Shown: in pieces, positions 1 to 8,142 of the stretch
Layout: every line of letters starts with the position of its first letter
Position numbering within the stretch: position 1 is the stretch's first letter
Assembly: GCA_964291445.2 (NCBI GenBank)
Contig: OZ219863.1
Span: 1 to 64,000, forward strand
Source: JAPOXR01 sp964291445
GTDB lineage: Bacteria > Pseudomonadota > Alphaproteobacteria > Rhodobacterales > Rhodobacteraceae
Reading direction: 5' to 3'
Length of the DNA stretch: 64,000 bases
Notes under the pieces: generated by a model
Told to the model about the DNA's origin: nothing
Databases searched by the model: none
Seen by the model: only the letters and a program-made list of their open reading frames with translations
Translations under genes and position numbers: made by a program

Positions 1-930
1 GGCGGGGCATTGATCCCGTTTTCTTCAATGAACGCATCGATTCGTGCAACAAGATCGGCGCAGTAGCGATCAGCATGCGCAAGATTGTCGGCCAAATCAT
101 CCCCGAGGCGCAATGATCGCCCCTCGACACCCTCGAGCCGACCGAGCAGGTGCGCGCCTCGCCGGGCAAAATCGTACAGGCTCACCGTTGCGCCGCCATC
201 TCGCCCGGTCACGTGCGGGTCGCCGGCAAAACGCATTCCGGGATTGTCAAGCATGTCGGGCGTCCTGTCCAGATAGCCCATCCGCTGCTGCCAGCAGAGA
301 ATGTCGCGCCCACGATACCGCCGCGGAAGCCGGCCGTTGCGTGCGACGCAGAGATAGGTATCCCGGCCGGTGCGAAGGAAATCCTCGGCAATCTGGCATC
401 CGGTCTGCCCGGTCCCGACAATCAGCACGGCCCCCGGAGATGCCTGGTCGGGATTCCTGTAATCCTCGGCGTGCAATTGGAGGATGTCCTCCGGAATTCC
501 CGCGTGCCACCCTGGGCAATTTCGGATGCTGATAGGTGGCTGTCGCCACGATAACGGCACGGGCATGAATGTCGCCCGCATTGGTCAGGACACGAAATTG
601 CCGGCCGGTCTTCTCGATCCGTCTTGCGTCCACGCCGCTCGTGACGGGTGCACCGAACGAGTCGGCCCAGCCCTTCATGTAGGACACGAACTCGTCCCGG
701 AGCATGAAACCGTCCGGATCGCTGCCGTCATAGGGCTTCCCCGGCAGGTTGACCGTCCAGTTCGGGGTAACCAGGCAGAAGGAGTCCCAGCGCTGCCTTC
801 CCCAGGCATGGGCCACGCCGCCCCGATCCACGATCCGGTGGGGAATTCCGGCCCGGGTGAGGAAATAACTTGCTGAAAGCCCGCCCTGCCCGGCTCCGAT
901 GACAAGCACGGTCTCGACGGCTTTGCTCAC
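1..930 (-). pseudogene. Flavin-containing monooxygenase, frameshifted and cut by the window edge
   Basis: FAD/NAD(P)H-dependent monooxygenase of the flavin-containing monooxygenase type. From a GTG at 930 (GGAG about 9 bases upstream) it has an N-terminal FAD Rossmann motif (VIGAGQGGLSASYF) and the family's ATATYQHPKLP segment. Near 499-504 the frame is lost in a C-run. In the next frame the protein resumes with IPEDILQLHAEDYRNP and the second dinucleotide motif VGTGQTGCQIAEDF, then continues past position 1. One base added within the run would explain the break, so this is either a recent pseudogene or a base-calling error. The GTG start overlaps the TGA of the upstream DinB-like gene, which implies translational coupling. 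The substrate is unknown. Confidence 0.75.
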
Positions 931-1459
931 GCCGCGTCGCTCCACCGATCCAAATCGCCGCGCCCGAACTTGACCACATCCACAGGCGGCGGGTATCGGG
1001 CCCAGCCTCGCCAATCATCTGGTGAACCTGTCCACGGTGATGGATCTGGTGCTGGAACAGGTTGGTGAGGCACAGTTTCATCGGCAGCGAGAAGACCTCC
1101 TTCTGGTCCATGCCGACGGCCGTGAAGGTGAGGTTCGCATCCAACTCGTCCTGCGTCATTGCCGCGCAGAATTCGGCGTACCACGAGTCGCTGGCGCGAT
1201 GTGCGGCCTCCAGATCATCGAATTGGTCGTGGAGCACTTCGTCCAGTGCCGTGTATGTCGTGGGTTTCTTCTCCAGCCGCTCGCGATAAATGAGATCGGC
1301 CAGGAGAATGTGGTTCATGGTGTTGTGGATCGACTTGAAGAACGCCTTCCGATCCGCCTTGCGCTCCGTGTCCGAGAACTCTCGCAGCGCATTGTAGATG
1401 CGTATGTTGGCCCATGCATTGTAGCGTGCTGCCGTCTCAATATCCAGGAGCTGTGCCAT
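927..1459 (-). pseudogene. DinB-family protein with a single-base frameshift
   Basis: DinB/YfiT-like four-helix bundle protein, a metal-binding fold used by thiol-dependent enzymes and stress proteins. The start MAQLLDIETAARYNAWAN, the NHILLADLIYRERL segment and the HHRGQVHQMIGEAGPDT segment give the usual three-histidine pattern (first His in NHILL, last two in HQIHHRGQ). At about 1000-1005 the frame breaks. Adding one C lets it continue PPVDVVKFGRGDLDRW to a stop that overlaps the next gene's GTG start. The span of 533 bases is one short of 178 codons, which matches loss of one base. It lies between the ABM-like gene and the flavin monooxygenase and probably shares their promoter. Confidence 0.75.
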
Positions 1460-1517
1460 TCCTGATTGCCCTTTCTTGCGTCCCGCACGTCCGGCGAGCA
1501 TCCGCATGGTTATGAAA

Positions 1518-1826
1518 TCAGCTGGACGCGCCTTGCGCCCGAACCTCGTATTCGACCGGATCCGGACTGCCGTCGGAGAGGTACATATGCGAAAACATGT
1601 CGATAATCCGGCCGAGATCGGGGCTGGCCACGAAATCGTCATAGCTGGCGCGGTCCGCCCAGACAGTGAATGCGATGCGCTGCGGGCCCGATGGTGCACC
1701 GAGCAGCATCGCTCGCACGAAGCCGGCATGCTCTCGCATCATGGGAACGGCACCTGCCTCGAAGAGTTTCGAGTCCTCGCCCCAATACTCGGCCTTGCAC
1801 TTCCAGTGCGCCATCCTGACATACAC
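1518..1826 (-). CDS. Small ABM-fold (antibiotic biosynthesis monooxygenase-like) protein
   Basis: A 102-residue protein whose features (FEAGAVPMMREHAGFVRAML, then IAFTVWADRASYDDF) look like a dimeric alpha/beta-barrel ABM domain. Such proteins act as cofactor-free monooxygenases or as small accessory or degradation proteins. A GTG start at 1826 is preferred because AGGGAGG lies 8 bases upstream; an in-frame ATG at 1814 is possible. It is the first gene of the minus-strand group and diverges from the hydrolase/TRAP operon across a 119-bp region carrying the 1859-1875 palindrome. The family call is moderate; the function is not known. Confidence 0.6.
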   Translation of the reverse strand: MYVRMAHWKCKAEYWGEDSKLFEAGAVPMMREHAGFVRAMLLGAPSGPQRIAFTVWADRASYDDFVASPDLGRIIDMFSHMYLSDGSPDPVEYEVRAQGASS

Positions 1827-1858
1827 GGCACATGCCTCCCTTGCTGCGACAGCGTGAA

Positions 1859-1875
1859 ATATATTCGAGATATAT
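1859..1875. promoter_or_regulatory. Palindromic operator candidate, copy 1
   Basis: The sequence ATATATTCGAGATATAT has two ATATAT arms around a 5-bp centre. It lies between two divergent genes (starts at 1826 minus and 1946 plus) in otherwise GC-rich DNA. A near-identical copy (16 of 17 bases) sits at 5874-5890, upstream of the next operon. The repetition, symmetry and position fit binding by a dimeric regulator whose gene is not in this window. Confidence 0.6.
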
Positions 1876-1945
1876 TTTGGTTGCAATAGGCGGCTGCGTC
1901 CCCTATTGTCGCGGCTTGACGGAGCCTGGAAGGGAGCCTGCGGAA

Positions 1946-2803
1946 ATGGCAAGCAAGGTGTACGGCAAGTATTCGCAGGCCGGGCTTGATCACGAATACG
2001 ACATGCGCATCCGTTGCCCGCACTTTGCCGAGACATTCGCTGCGATGGACGTTCACAATACGCGCATGGCCGAGATCTACGAATCTCGCCTGGACGTGCC
2101 TTTTGGTGACCGCGACCTGGAAAAACTGGACATCTGGCCGGGGCGGGGTGCCTCTCCGATCCTGCTGTTCATTCATGGCGGTTACTGGCGGGCATTCGAC
2201 AAGGCGATGTTCCGGTTTGTTGCAGAACGATTCGTCGAGGCAGGTTCGGCAGTGGTGCTGAACAATTATGACCTGTGTCCCCAGGTCACGATGGACGTGA
2301 TCGCGGAACAGAACCGGCAGGCGTTGAAGTGGATCTACGAAAACGCCGGGGCATTCGGTGGCGATCCGGGCCGGATCCACGTCACCGGGCATTCGGCTGG
2401 CGGTCACCTGACGGCCATGCTGCTGGCGACTGACTGGACGAGCCATGGGCTGCCGGGTGACGTCGTCAATGGTGCCGTGCCACTCAGCGGCCTGTTTGAC
2501 CTCGAACCGCTGCGGCGCTCCTATCTCAACGCCGATCTCAAGATGAGCAAAGACGAGGCGCGGCGCAACAGCCCGATTCACCACCTGCCCGAGCGGATGC
2601 CGCCAACGGTCATTGCCGTCGGCGGGGGTGAAACCGATGAATTCCGCCGGCAATCCCGAATATACACCGATGCCTGCCGTGACGCCGGGCTCGATGTCAG
2701 TTACCTTGAAGTCGGCAACCACGATCACGTGAATGTCGCAGGAGAATATCGCAATCGCCTGAGCCCGCTCACCGCGGCGCTCTTTGCTCAGATGGGTCTA
2801 TGA
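1946..2803 (+). CDS. Alpha/beta hydrolase, arylformamidase/KynB-like family
   Basis: A 285-residue serine hydrolase. HGGYW at the oxyanion hole and GHSAGGH at the nucleophile elbow are typical of arylformamidase-like and carboxylesterase-type hydrolases. GGGETDEF and a late GNHDH supply the likely acid and histidine of the triad. There is no signal peptide, so it is cytoplasmic. The ATG at 1946 is chosen because AGGGAG lies 10 bases upstream; an upstream in-frame ATG at 1832 would put the palindrome inside the gene. It is first in an operon with TRAP genes, so it probably hydrolyses an ester or amide (N-formyl type) bond in the imported compound or a breakdown product. Substrate is inferred only. 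Confidence 0.8.
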   Translation: MASKVYGKYSQAGLDHEYDMRIRCPHFAETFAAMDVHNTRMAEIYESRLDVPFGDRDLEKLDIWPGRGASPILLFIHGGYWRAFDKAMFRFVAERFVEAGSAVVLNNYDLCPQVTMDVIAEQNRQALKWIYENAGAFGGDPGRIHVTGHSAGGHLTAMLLATDWTSHGLPGDVVNGAVPLSGLFDLEPLRRSYLNADLKMSKDEARRNSPIHHLPERMPPTVIAVGGGETDEFRRQSRIYTDACRDAGLDVSYLEVGNHDHVNVAGEYRNRLSPLTAALFAQMGL

Positions 2804-2853
2804 AACACGCGTGAGAAGGACCCGACTTTCAACAAGGGAAAGGAGACCAATCG

Positions 2854-3873
2854 ATGACACAGATCGGAAAACCGTTGCAAATGACGCTGCTGGCAGGGGC
2901 GCTGGCCGTGGGCTTGCCCGTCATGGCCCCGGCGCAGGATGTCGCCTGGGACATGCCGAACGAGTATGGTGAGACGTCGATCTCCGGTGAGGCAGACAAG
3001 ATATTCGCCGAAAGACTGGCAGCAAACAGTGGCGGACGGATCATCGTCACCAATCACTTCGGCGGTTCGCTGGGCTACAAGTCGAAGGACCACTGGGCGG
3101 CGGTTGAAGACCAGGCCGTTCCGTTAGCCAGCACCTATACAGGGGTGTTTACCGGATTCGACCCGATCTTCCTGATGAACAACCTGCCATTCATGGCGAC
3201 CAACCCGACGCAGAGCAAGGCCCTGATCGATGCCGCGCGTCCCTACTACGCCGAGGCTTTCGCCAAGGGGAACCAGGTTCTTCTGCTCACCGAACCCTGG
3301 TCGCCGGTCGGGTTGTGGACCAAGCGCCCGATCGCGTCGGCTGCCGAAATGCAGGGGCTCAAGGTCAGGACCTACGACAAGAATGGCACGCTGACGTTGA
3401 AGGAACTGGGTGCGGCGGCGATTCAGATGAGCTGGGCCGACGTGGTGCCGGCGCTTTCCACGAATACGATCGAAGCGGTGCTGACCTCGGAAGAAGGCGG
3501 TCTGTCGGCCAATTTCCAGGAATACCTCGATCACTACCATTATCTCAATTTCACCATGGGCTCGAACATGGTTCATGTGAACCGGGACGTTCTCGATGGG
3601 CTTCCGGATGATCTCCGGCAAATCGTGCTCGACACCGCTGCCGAAGTCGAGGCCGAACTCTGGGCGCGTGCACAGGATCGAATCGACCTGAACGTCCAGC
3701 GCCTGAAGGATGCCAATGTCACCGCGATCCAGGATGTGCCCGAGAGCTTCATCGACGAGCTGAAGACCGCATCGATGGTTGCGATCAACGAATGGCGCGA
3801 GTTGATCGGCCAGGAGCTTGCGGACGAAATCCTGGCCACATATGCCAAACAGCTCGAGATGGTCTCCAACTAG
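2854..3873 (+). CDS. dctP: TRAP transporter periplasmic solute-binding protein (DctP family)
   Basis: A 339-residue protein with a cleavable signal peptide (hydrophobic core MTLLAGALAVGLPVMAPAQA-like, cleaved near residue 28). DctP hallmarks include KIFAERLAANSGGRI, FMATNPTQSKALID and the AAAIQMSWADVVPALSTNTIEAVLTS type segment that contacts the carboxylate ligand. It captures an organic acid in the periplasm for the DctQM permease encoded next. A good ribosome site (GGAAAGGAGA) lies upstream. The gene ends before a strong hairpin, as often seen where the binding protein must exceed the permease. Ligand not predictable from sequence. Confidence 0.93.
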   Translation: MTQIGKPLQMTLLAGALAVGLPVMAPAQDVAWDMPNEYGETSISGEADKIFAERLAANSGGRIIVTNHFGGSLGYKSKDHWAAVEDQAVPLASTYTGVFTGFDPIFLMNNLPFMATNPTQSKALIDAARPYYAEAFAKGNQVLLLTEPWSPVGLWTKRPIASAAEMQGLKVRTYDKNGTLTLKELGAAAIQMSWADVVPALSTNTIEAVLTSEEGGLSANFQEYLDHYHYLNFTMGSNMVHVNRDVLDGLPDDLRQIVLDTAAEVEAELWARAQDRIDLNVQRLKDANVTAIQDVPESFIDELKTASMVAINEWRELIGQELADEILATYAKQLEMVSN

Positions 3874-3896
3874 AGCTGAAGATGTCCGACACAGCT

Positions 3897-3921
3897 GGTC
3901 GCCGCCCCTTGGGCGGCGACC
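3897..3921 (+). terminator. Intra-operon hairpin after dctP
   Basis: A perfect 11-bp stem (GGTCGCCGCCC pairing with GGGCGGCGACC) with a 3-base loop, followed by TCTTTT. Placed between dctP and dctQ, it probably acts as a partial terminator or 3' mRNA stabiliser that raises binding-protein levels over permease. Confidence 0.7.
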
Positions 3922-3949
3922 TCTTTTGAAGAGAGGTGAGTGGTCGTCA

Positions 3950-4480
3950 ATGACCCATCTCCATCGGTTTTCTTCATTCGTCAATGGCCTCGGCATGTTT
4001 GCAGCAGTGACGATACTGTTGGGCATGACGGGCCTCATCCTGACGGAAGTCGTCCTCAGAACCTTCTACGCGTCATCCACGCACATGGCCGATGAACTCG
4101 TGGGTTACGGAATCGGTGCAATGAGCTTCCTTGCACTCGGACAGGCCCTCGAGAAGGGAACGCTCATCCGCATGAACCTGCTGCTGGCGAACATGAAGAG
4201 CGGCGGCCTGGCCAGGCGCGCAGTCGAAGTGACATGCATAATCTTCGGGATCTTCAGTTGCGGCATGGCGTTCTGGTTTTTCACGCGAAACGTCATCCGA
4301 AACTACGAACGAGGATATGTAAGCGAGACCATTGCCCAGGTACCGCTCTGGTTGCCCGAATCCTTCATTTCAGTCGGCCTCGCCATTCTTCTCCTCCAGT
4401 TTGTATCCTACCTGATGCGTGTGCTCATGGGCGAGGCCGATCTCTCTTCCGCCAAGGCCGCCGAGCTGGGGATCGAATAG
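3950..4480 (+). CDS. dctQ: TRAP transporter small permease (DctQ family)
   Basis: A 176-residue integral membrane protein with four hydrophobic segments, roughly residues 15-36, 49-70, 87-108 and 129-151. It has the DctQ-type ADELVGYGIGAMSFLALG region. With DctM it forms the sodium-coupled import channel fed by the DctP protein. The start at 3950 follows GAGAGGTGAG. The dctM start lies 4 bases after the stop. Confidence 0.92.
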   Translation: MTHLHRFSSFVNGLGMFAAVTILLGMTGLILTEVVLRTFYASSTHMADELVGYGIGAMSFLALGQALEKGTLIRMNLLLANMKSGGLARRAVEVTCIIFGIFSCGMAFWFFTRNVIRNYERGYVSETIAQVPLWLPESFISVGLAILLLQFVSYLMRVLMGEADLSSAKAAELGIE

Positions 4481-4484
4481 CGCA

Positions 4485-5792
4485 ATGGAAGAGATTGCCC
4501 TTTCCGCCCTGGTCTTCGGCTTCCTTGCGTTTTATCTCGGTATCGGTTCCTGGATCTTCGTCGCGCTGTTGATGGTCGGGCTGACAGCTCTCGTCCTGCT
4601 GCTTGATTTCCCGCTGTCACGGGTCGGCCCCGTCATGAAGGGGACCATGTGGCGAACGGCCAGCACATGGGAACTTGCCGCCATTCCAATGTTCATTTTC
4701 ATGGGCGAGCTCATGTTCAGAACCGATGTCTCGGATCGATTGTTCCGGGGTCTCTCGCCCTGGACCAGCCTGATCCCCGGCAAGCTGCTTCATTGCAATG
4801 TTGTCGGATGTACCCTGTTCGCTGCCGTGAGCGGGTCCAGCACGGCCACGACGGCCACGGTCGGAAAGATCACGATGACCGAACTCGAGCGGCGGGGATA
4901 TGACAGCCGCATCGCCACGGGCTCGCTCGCCGGAGCCGGGAGCCTCGGCCTGATGATCCCGCCTTCGATCTCCATGATCATCTACGGAGTCCTGGCCGAA
5001 CAGTCGATCACCGGGCTGTTTGCGGCCGGCATCCTGCCGGGATTGCTGATCTCCGTGCTGTACTCGTTCTACATCATCTACCGGGCGATGGTGGCACCGG
5101 TCACCGGCGGCACCGAAAGCATCCGTTACCGCCCGATCGACTACCTGATGAGCCTGGTTGACCTGGCACCGATCCTGGTCCTGATGTTCATCATACTGGG
5201 CGGAATCTACACCGGCGTCGTGACACCGTCGGAAGCCGCAGCTCTTGGCTTTGCCGCCTCGGTGCTGCTCGTGATCGTGCTGGGACAGTTCTCCTGGTCG
5301 GTATTCGTCGATGCCCTGACCGGGGCGACGCGGATTACCTGCATGGTGGTGACGATCCTGGTTGCCGCCAGCTTCATGTCGTCCACGATGGCCTATCTCC
5401 ATGTTCCCCAGGAAGTTGCCAAGCTCATCGCTGCCATGAACCTTGGTCCGGCTGGAATCGTCATCCTGATCGGTGCCTTCTACGTTATCCTGGGAATGTT
5501 CCTGGACGGGCTGTCAATCATGGTGATGACATTGCCGATCACGCTGCCCATCGTGGTGGCGGCCGGCTGGGACCCGATCTGGTTCGGAGTCTATCTTGTC
5601 ATCATGATCGAACTCGGCCTGATCACGCCGCCGATCGGATTCAACCTCTTCGTGCTGCAGGGAATAACCGGCAAACCGATAGGGGAAATCGCCCGGGGTG
5701 CATTCCCGTTCTTCCTGCTGATGCTCCTTGCGGCCGTGATCATCGCCGTCTTCCCGCAGATTGCGCTCTGGCTGCCCGACGTCATCCTCTGA
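4485..5792 (+). CDS. dctM: TRAP transporter large permease (DctM family)
   Basis: A 435-residue polytopic membrane protein of the DctM family. Recognisable features are VSGSSTATTATVGKI, LAGAGSLGLMIPPSISMIIYG and LGMFLDGLSIMVMTLPITLP, the last close to the conserved substrate/sodium region, and the late LGLITPPIGFN motif. The length matches the family. It ends the hydrolase-TRAP operon and is followed by a short hairpin. Confidence 0.93.
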   Translation: MEEIALSALVFGFLAFYLGIGSWIFVALLMVGLTALVLLLDFPLSRVGPVMKGTMWRTASTWELAAIPMFIFMGELMFRTDVSDRLFRGLSPWTSLIPGKLLHCNVVGCTLFAAVSGSSTATTATVGKITMTELERRGYDSRIATGSLAGAGSLGLMIPPSISMIIYGVLAEQSITGLFAAGILPGLLISVLYSFYIIYRAMVAPVTGGTESIRYRPIDYLMSLVDLAPILVLMFIILGGIYTGVVTPSEAAALGFAASVLLVIVLGQFSWSVFVDALTGATRITCMVVTILVAASFMSSTMAYLHVPQEVAKLIAAMNLGPAGIVILIGAFYVILGMFLDGLSIMVMTLPITLPIVVAAGWDPIWFGVYLVIMIELGLITPPIGFNLFVLQGITGKPIGEIARGAFPFFLLMLLAAVIIAVFPQIALWLPDVIL

Positions 5793-5801
5793 CCACCTTA
5801 T

Positions 5802-5820
5802 GCCTGCCCGCAAGGCAGGC
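5802..5820 (+). terminator. Short hairpin after dctM
   Basis: A 7-bp perfect stem (GCCTGCC/GGCAGGC) with loop CGCAA, 10 bases after the dctM stop. No T-run follows, so it is a weak terminator candidate separating the TRAP operon from the next promoter. Confidence 0.4.
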
Positions 5821-5873
5821 GAATTCACGGCATCCCGGCAGGTTTCCGATTGCAACCTCTCGGAATCGCTATA

Positions 5874-5890
5874 ATATATTTGAGATATAT
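5874..5890. promoter_or_regulatory. Palindromic operator candidate, copy 2
   Basis: ATATATTTGAGATATAT, differing from copy 1 (1859-1875) at one central base. It ends 24 bases before the ATG of the FAD oxidoreductase gene, an operator-like distance. The two copies tie the TRAP operon and the oxidoreductase operon into one probable regulon. Confidence 0.6.
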
Positions 5891-5914
5891 CCAAGAATAC
5901 CGGGTAGCCTCCAA

Positions 5915-7216
5915 ATGGTCAAACACTACGATGCAATCATTGTCGGCGCCGGAATCATCGGGGCCGCCATTGCCTACGAACTGGCCAGGGATGGCAGGCG
6001 GGTCGCGGGCATCGACAAGAACGCGGTCGCCGGCTCCGGATCCACTTGCAATTCCTGCGCCATCATCCGGACACATTATTCGACGCTGGACGGTGCCGCC
6101 CTGGCCAAGTCGAACTATCCCTGCTGGGAGGATTTTCCCGGCTATCTCGAGGCCGAAGCCGGTGAAACGCTGGCGACCTACCGGGAGGTCGGTTGCCTCT
6201 ATACATGCTTCGAGGACAATGGCTACGGGCTGAAGCTGGAAGAGATCGCCATCGCCATTGGCATCCCCTACGAGGTCTGGACGCCGGCCAAGATCCGCGC
6301 CAGGCTGCCGATCATGAATCCGGGCCACTTCCATCCGGCGAGACCTGCCGATGATCCCGATTTCGGCCAGCAGGACGGCGAGATGCGCTACGTGCTGTTT
6401 TTCCCGAAGGCCGGCTATGTCAGTGACCCGATGCTGGCCACCCAGAACATCCAGGCAGCTGCAACGCGCAAGGGCGCGGACTTCATCACCGGCAGGCGGG
6501 TCGTGGAAATCCTGCGGCATGGTGGACGCGTGTCAGGCGTGAGACTTGACGACGAGACCGAAATCACGGCGCCGGTTGTCGTCAACGCTGCGGGCCCGCA
6601 TTCCTTCAAGATCAACGAGTTGGCCGGCGTGGCGGATGGCATGAACATCGCCACACGGGCGCTTCGTGTCGAGGTTGCCCATGTTCCCTCGCCGAAAGGC
6701 TTCGATTTCGAAAGGGATGGCCTGATCTGCTCGGATGCCGATATCGGTGGATACTGGCGGCCGGAGATTGGCAACAAGATCCTGATTGGCAGCGAAGAGC
6801 CACAATGCGACGAGCTGGAATGGGTGGACCCGGATGCGTGGAACACCGACGTGACGGAGCAGGCACGACTGCAGGCCCTGCGCGGCGCGCAGCGTTTCCC
6901 GGAGATGGGCGTGCCGAATTCGGTGCAGGGCATCGCCGATCTCTACGATGTGTCCGACGACTGGATCCCGATCTATGATTGCTCCGATTTGGCAGGTTTC
7001 TACATGGCCGTCGGAACCAGCGGCAACCAGTTCAAGAACGCGCCGGTTGTCGGCATGATGATGAAGGAACTCATCGATTACTGCGAGGCCGGCAACGACC
7101 ATGACGCAAACCCGATGAGTTACCGGCTTCCGCACATGGACTACACGCTGAACATGAGGTTCTGCTCGCGCCTGCGCGAGATCAACCGCGAAAGCAGCTT
7201 CTCGGTCGTGGGCTGA
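5915..7216 (+). CDS. FAD-dependent amine/amino-acid oxidoreductase (DAO family)
   Basis: A 433-residue DAO-superfamily flavoenzyme, related in layout to D-amino-acid dehydrogenase, sarcosine oxidase and glycine oxidase. It starts with a Rossmann motif (IIVGAGIIGAAIAYELA). PVVVNAAGPHS is mid-protein, and the C-terminal FAD-contacting segment FYMAVGTSGNQFKNAPVVG follows. No signal peptide or membrane span is visible. It probably oxidises an N-substituted or amino-acid-like intermediate. It is first in a tightly packed operon: its TGA overlaps the next ATG by one base. The shared palindrome lies just upstream. Confidence 0.82.
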   Translation: MVKHYDAIIVGAGIIGAAIAYELARDGRRVAGIDKNAVAGSGSTCNSCAIIRTHYSTLDGAALAKSNYPCWEDFPGYLEAEAGETLATYREVGCLYTCFEDNGYGLKLEEIAIAIGIPYEVWTPAKIRARLPIMNPGHFHPARPADDPDFGQQDGEMRYVLFFPKAGYVSDPMLATQNIQAAATRKGADFITGRRVVEILRHGGRVSGVRLDDETEITAPVVVNAAGPHSFKINELAGVADGMNIATRALRVEVAHVPSPKGFDFERDGLICSDADIGGYWRPEIGNKILIGSEEPQCDELEWVDPDAWNTDVTEQARLQALRGAQRFPEMGVPNSVQGIADLYDVSDDWIPIYDCSDLAGFYMAVGTSGNQFKNAPVVGMMMKELIDYCEAGNDHDANPMSYRLPHMDYTLNMRFCSRLREINRESSFSVVG

Positions 7217-8142
7217 TGGCCGGCAAGCCGGCTTTCGTCGACTGCTACGGCGCGATGGCGGAGCGACTGACCGACGACATGATTCGTGTTGTCCCGGAGC
7301 TCGTGATCTGGCGCGACGAACCTGTGGATGAGGACGAGTTGATCGCGCGTCTTTCAGGGCGGAGAAACGCGCTCGTTTACATGGGCTACATGTCTGGACG
7401 AGTCCTGAATGCCTGCCCGGACCTGCAAACGATCGCCTATCTCTCGACCGGCCTGGCAACGCATGGCGATCTGGATGCGGCGGCCGAACTGGGTATCCGT
7501 TTCGAGGGAGTCAAGGGCTATGGCGACCGCGCGGTGGCCGAACATGCGGTGACGCTTGCATTGGCCGGGCTGAAGCGAATCGCCGAGATGGACCGTGCCG
7601 TCCGACGGGGCAGGTTCCGGTTGATGCGGGCCGAGGAATTCGCCGGCAAGACTTTCGGCATTCTCGGCATTGGCGGGATTGGCGCCGAGACCGCCCGGCT
7701 CGCCGACGCACTGGGGGCGCAAGTCATTGGCTGGACGCCTTCCGGCGATGCACGCGGTGCACCGGTCGAGATGGTGTCAAAGGACGAGGTCTTCTCCCGG
7801 GCCGACATCGTTTCGCTGCATCTGGCGCTGTCCCCGGAAACACGGAGCATCGTCGGTGCCGCCGACTTCGCCCGGGCACGTGCGGGCATGGTCCTCGTCA
7901 ACACCGCACGCGGCGCATTGATCGACGAGCGAGCGCTGTTGGGCGCACTGGCTTCGGGCCAGGTCGGTCATGCGGCGCTGGACGTGTTCGAGACCGAACC
8001 GCTATCGGCAGAACATGCGCTTTGCACCATGGACAACGTGACGCTGACACCGCATTCTGCCTGGATGACGAGCCAGGCCATCGACCGGCTCCTGCGCGCC
8101 GGCCTTGATCTCCTGGGCCGCCACGTCAGGGAGTGCGCATGA
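7216..8142 (+). CDS. D-isomer-specific 2-hydroxyacid dehydrogenase
   Basis: A 308-residue NAD(P)-dependent dehydrogenase. The nucleotide-binding motif ILGIGGIGAETARLAD, the catalytic Arg segment LVNTARGALIDERAL, the Glu region DVFETEPL and the His of LTPHSAWMT appear in family order. It interconverts a 2-keto acid and a 2-hydroxy acid. It overlaps the upstream gene by 1 base and the downstream gene by 4 (ATGA), so the three are translationally coupled and presumably act on one pathway. Confidence 0.88.
   Translation: MAGKPAFVDCYGAMAERLTDDMIRVVPELVIWRDEPVDEDELIARLSGRRNALVYMGYMSGRVLNACPDLQTIAYLSTGLATHGDLDAAAELGIRFEGVKGYGDRAVAEHAVTLALAGLKRIAEMDRAVRRGRFRLMRAEEFAGKTFGILGIGGIGAETARLADALGAQVIGWTPSGDARGAPVEMVSKDEVFSRADIVSLHLALSPETRSIVGAADFARARAGMVLVNTARGALIDERALLGALASGQVGHAALDVFETEPLSAEHALCTMDNVTLTPHSAWMTSQAIDRLLRAGLDLLGRHVRECA

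Noticed and set aside
1832..1945. Upstream in-frame extension of the alpha/beta hydrolase
   Set aside because: It would place the shared palindrome inside the coding region and lacks a ribosome site; the ATG at 1946 has AGGGAG at good distance.
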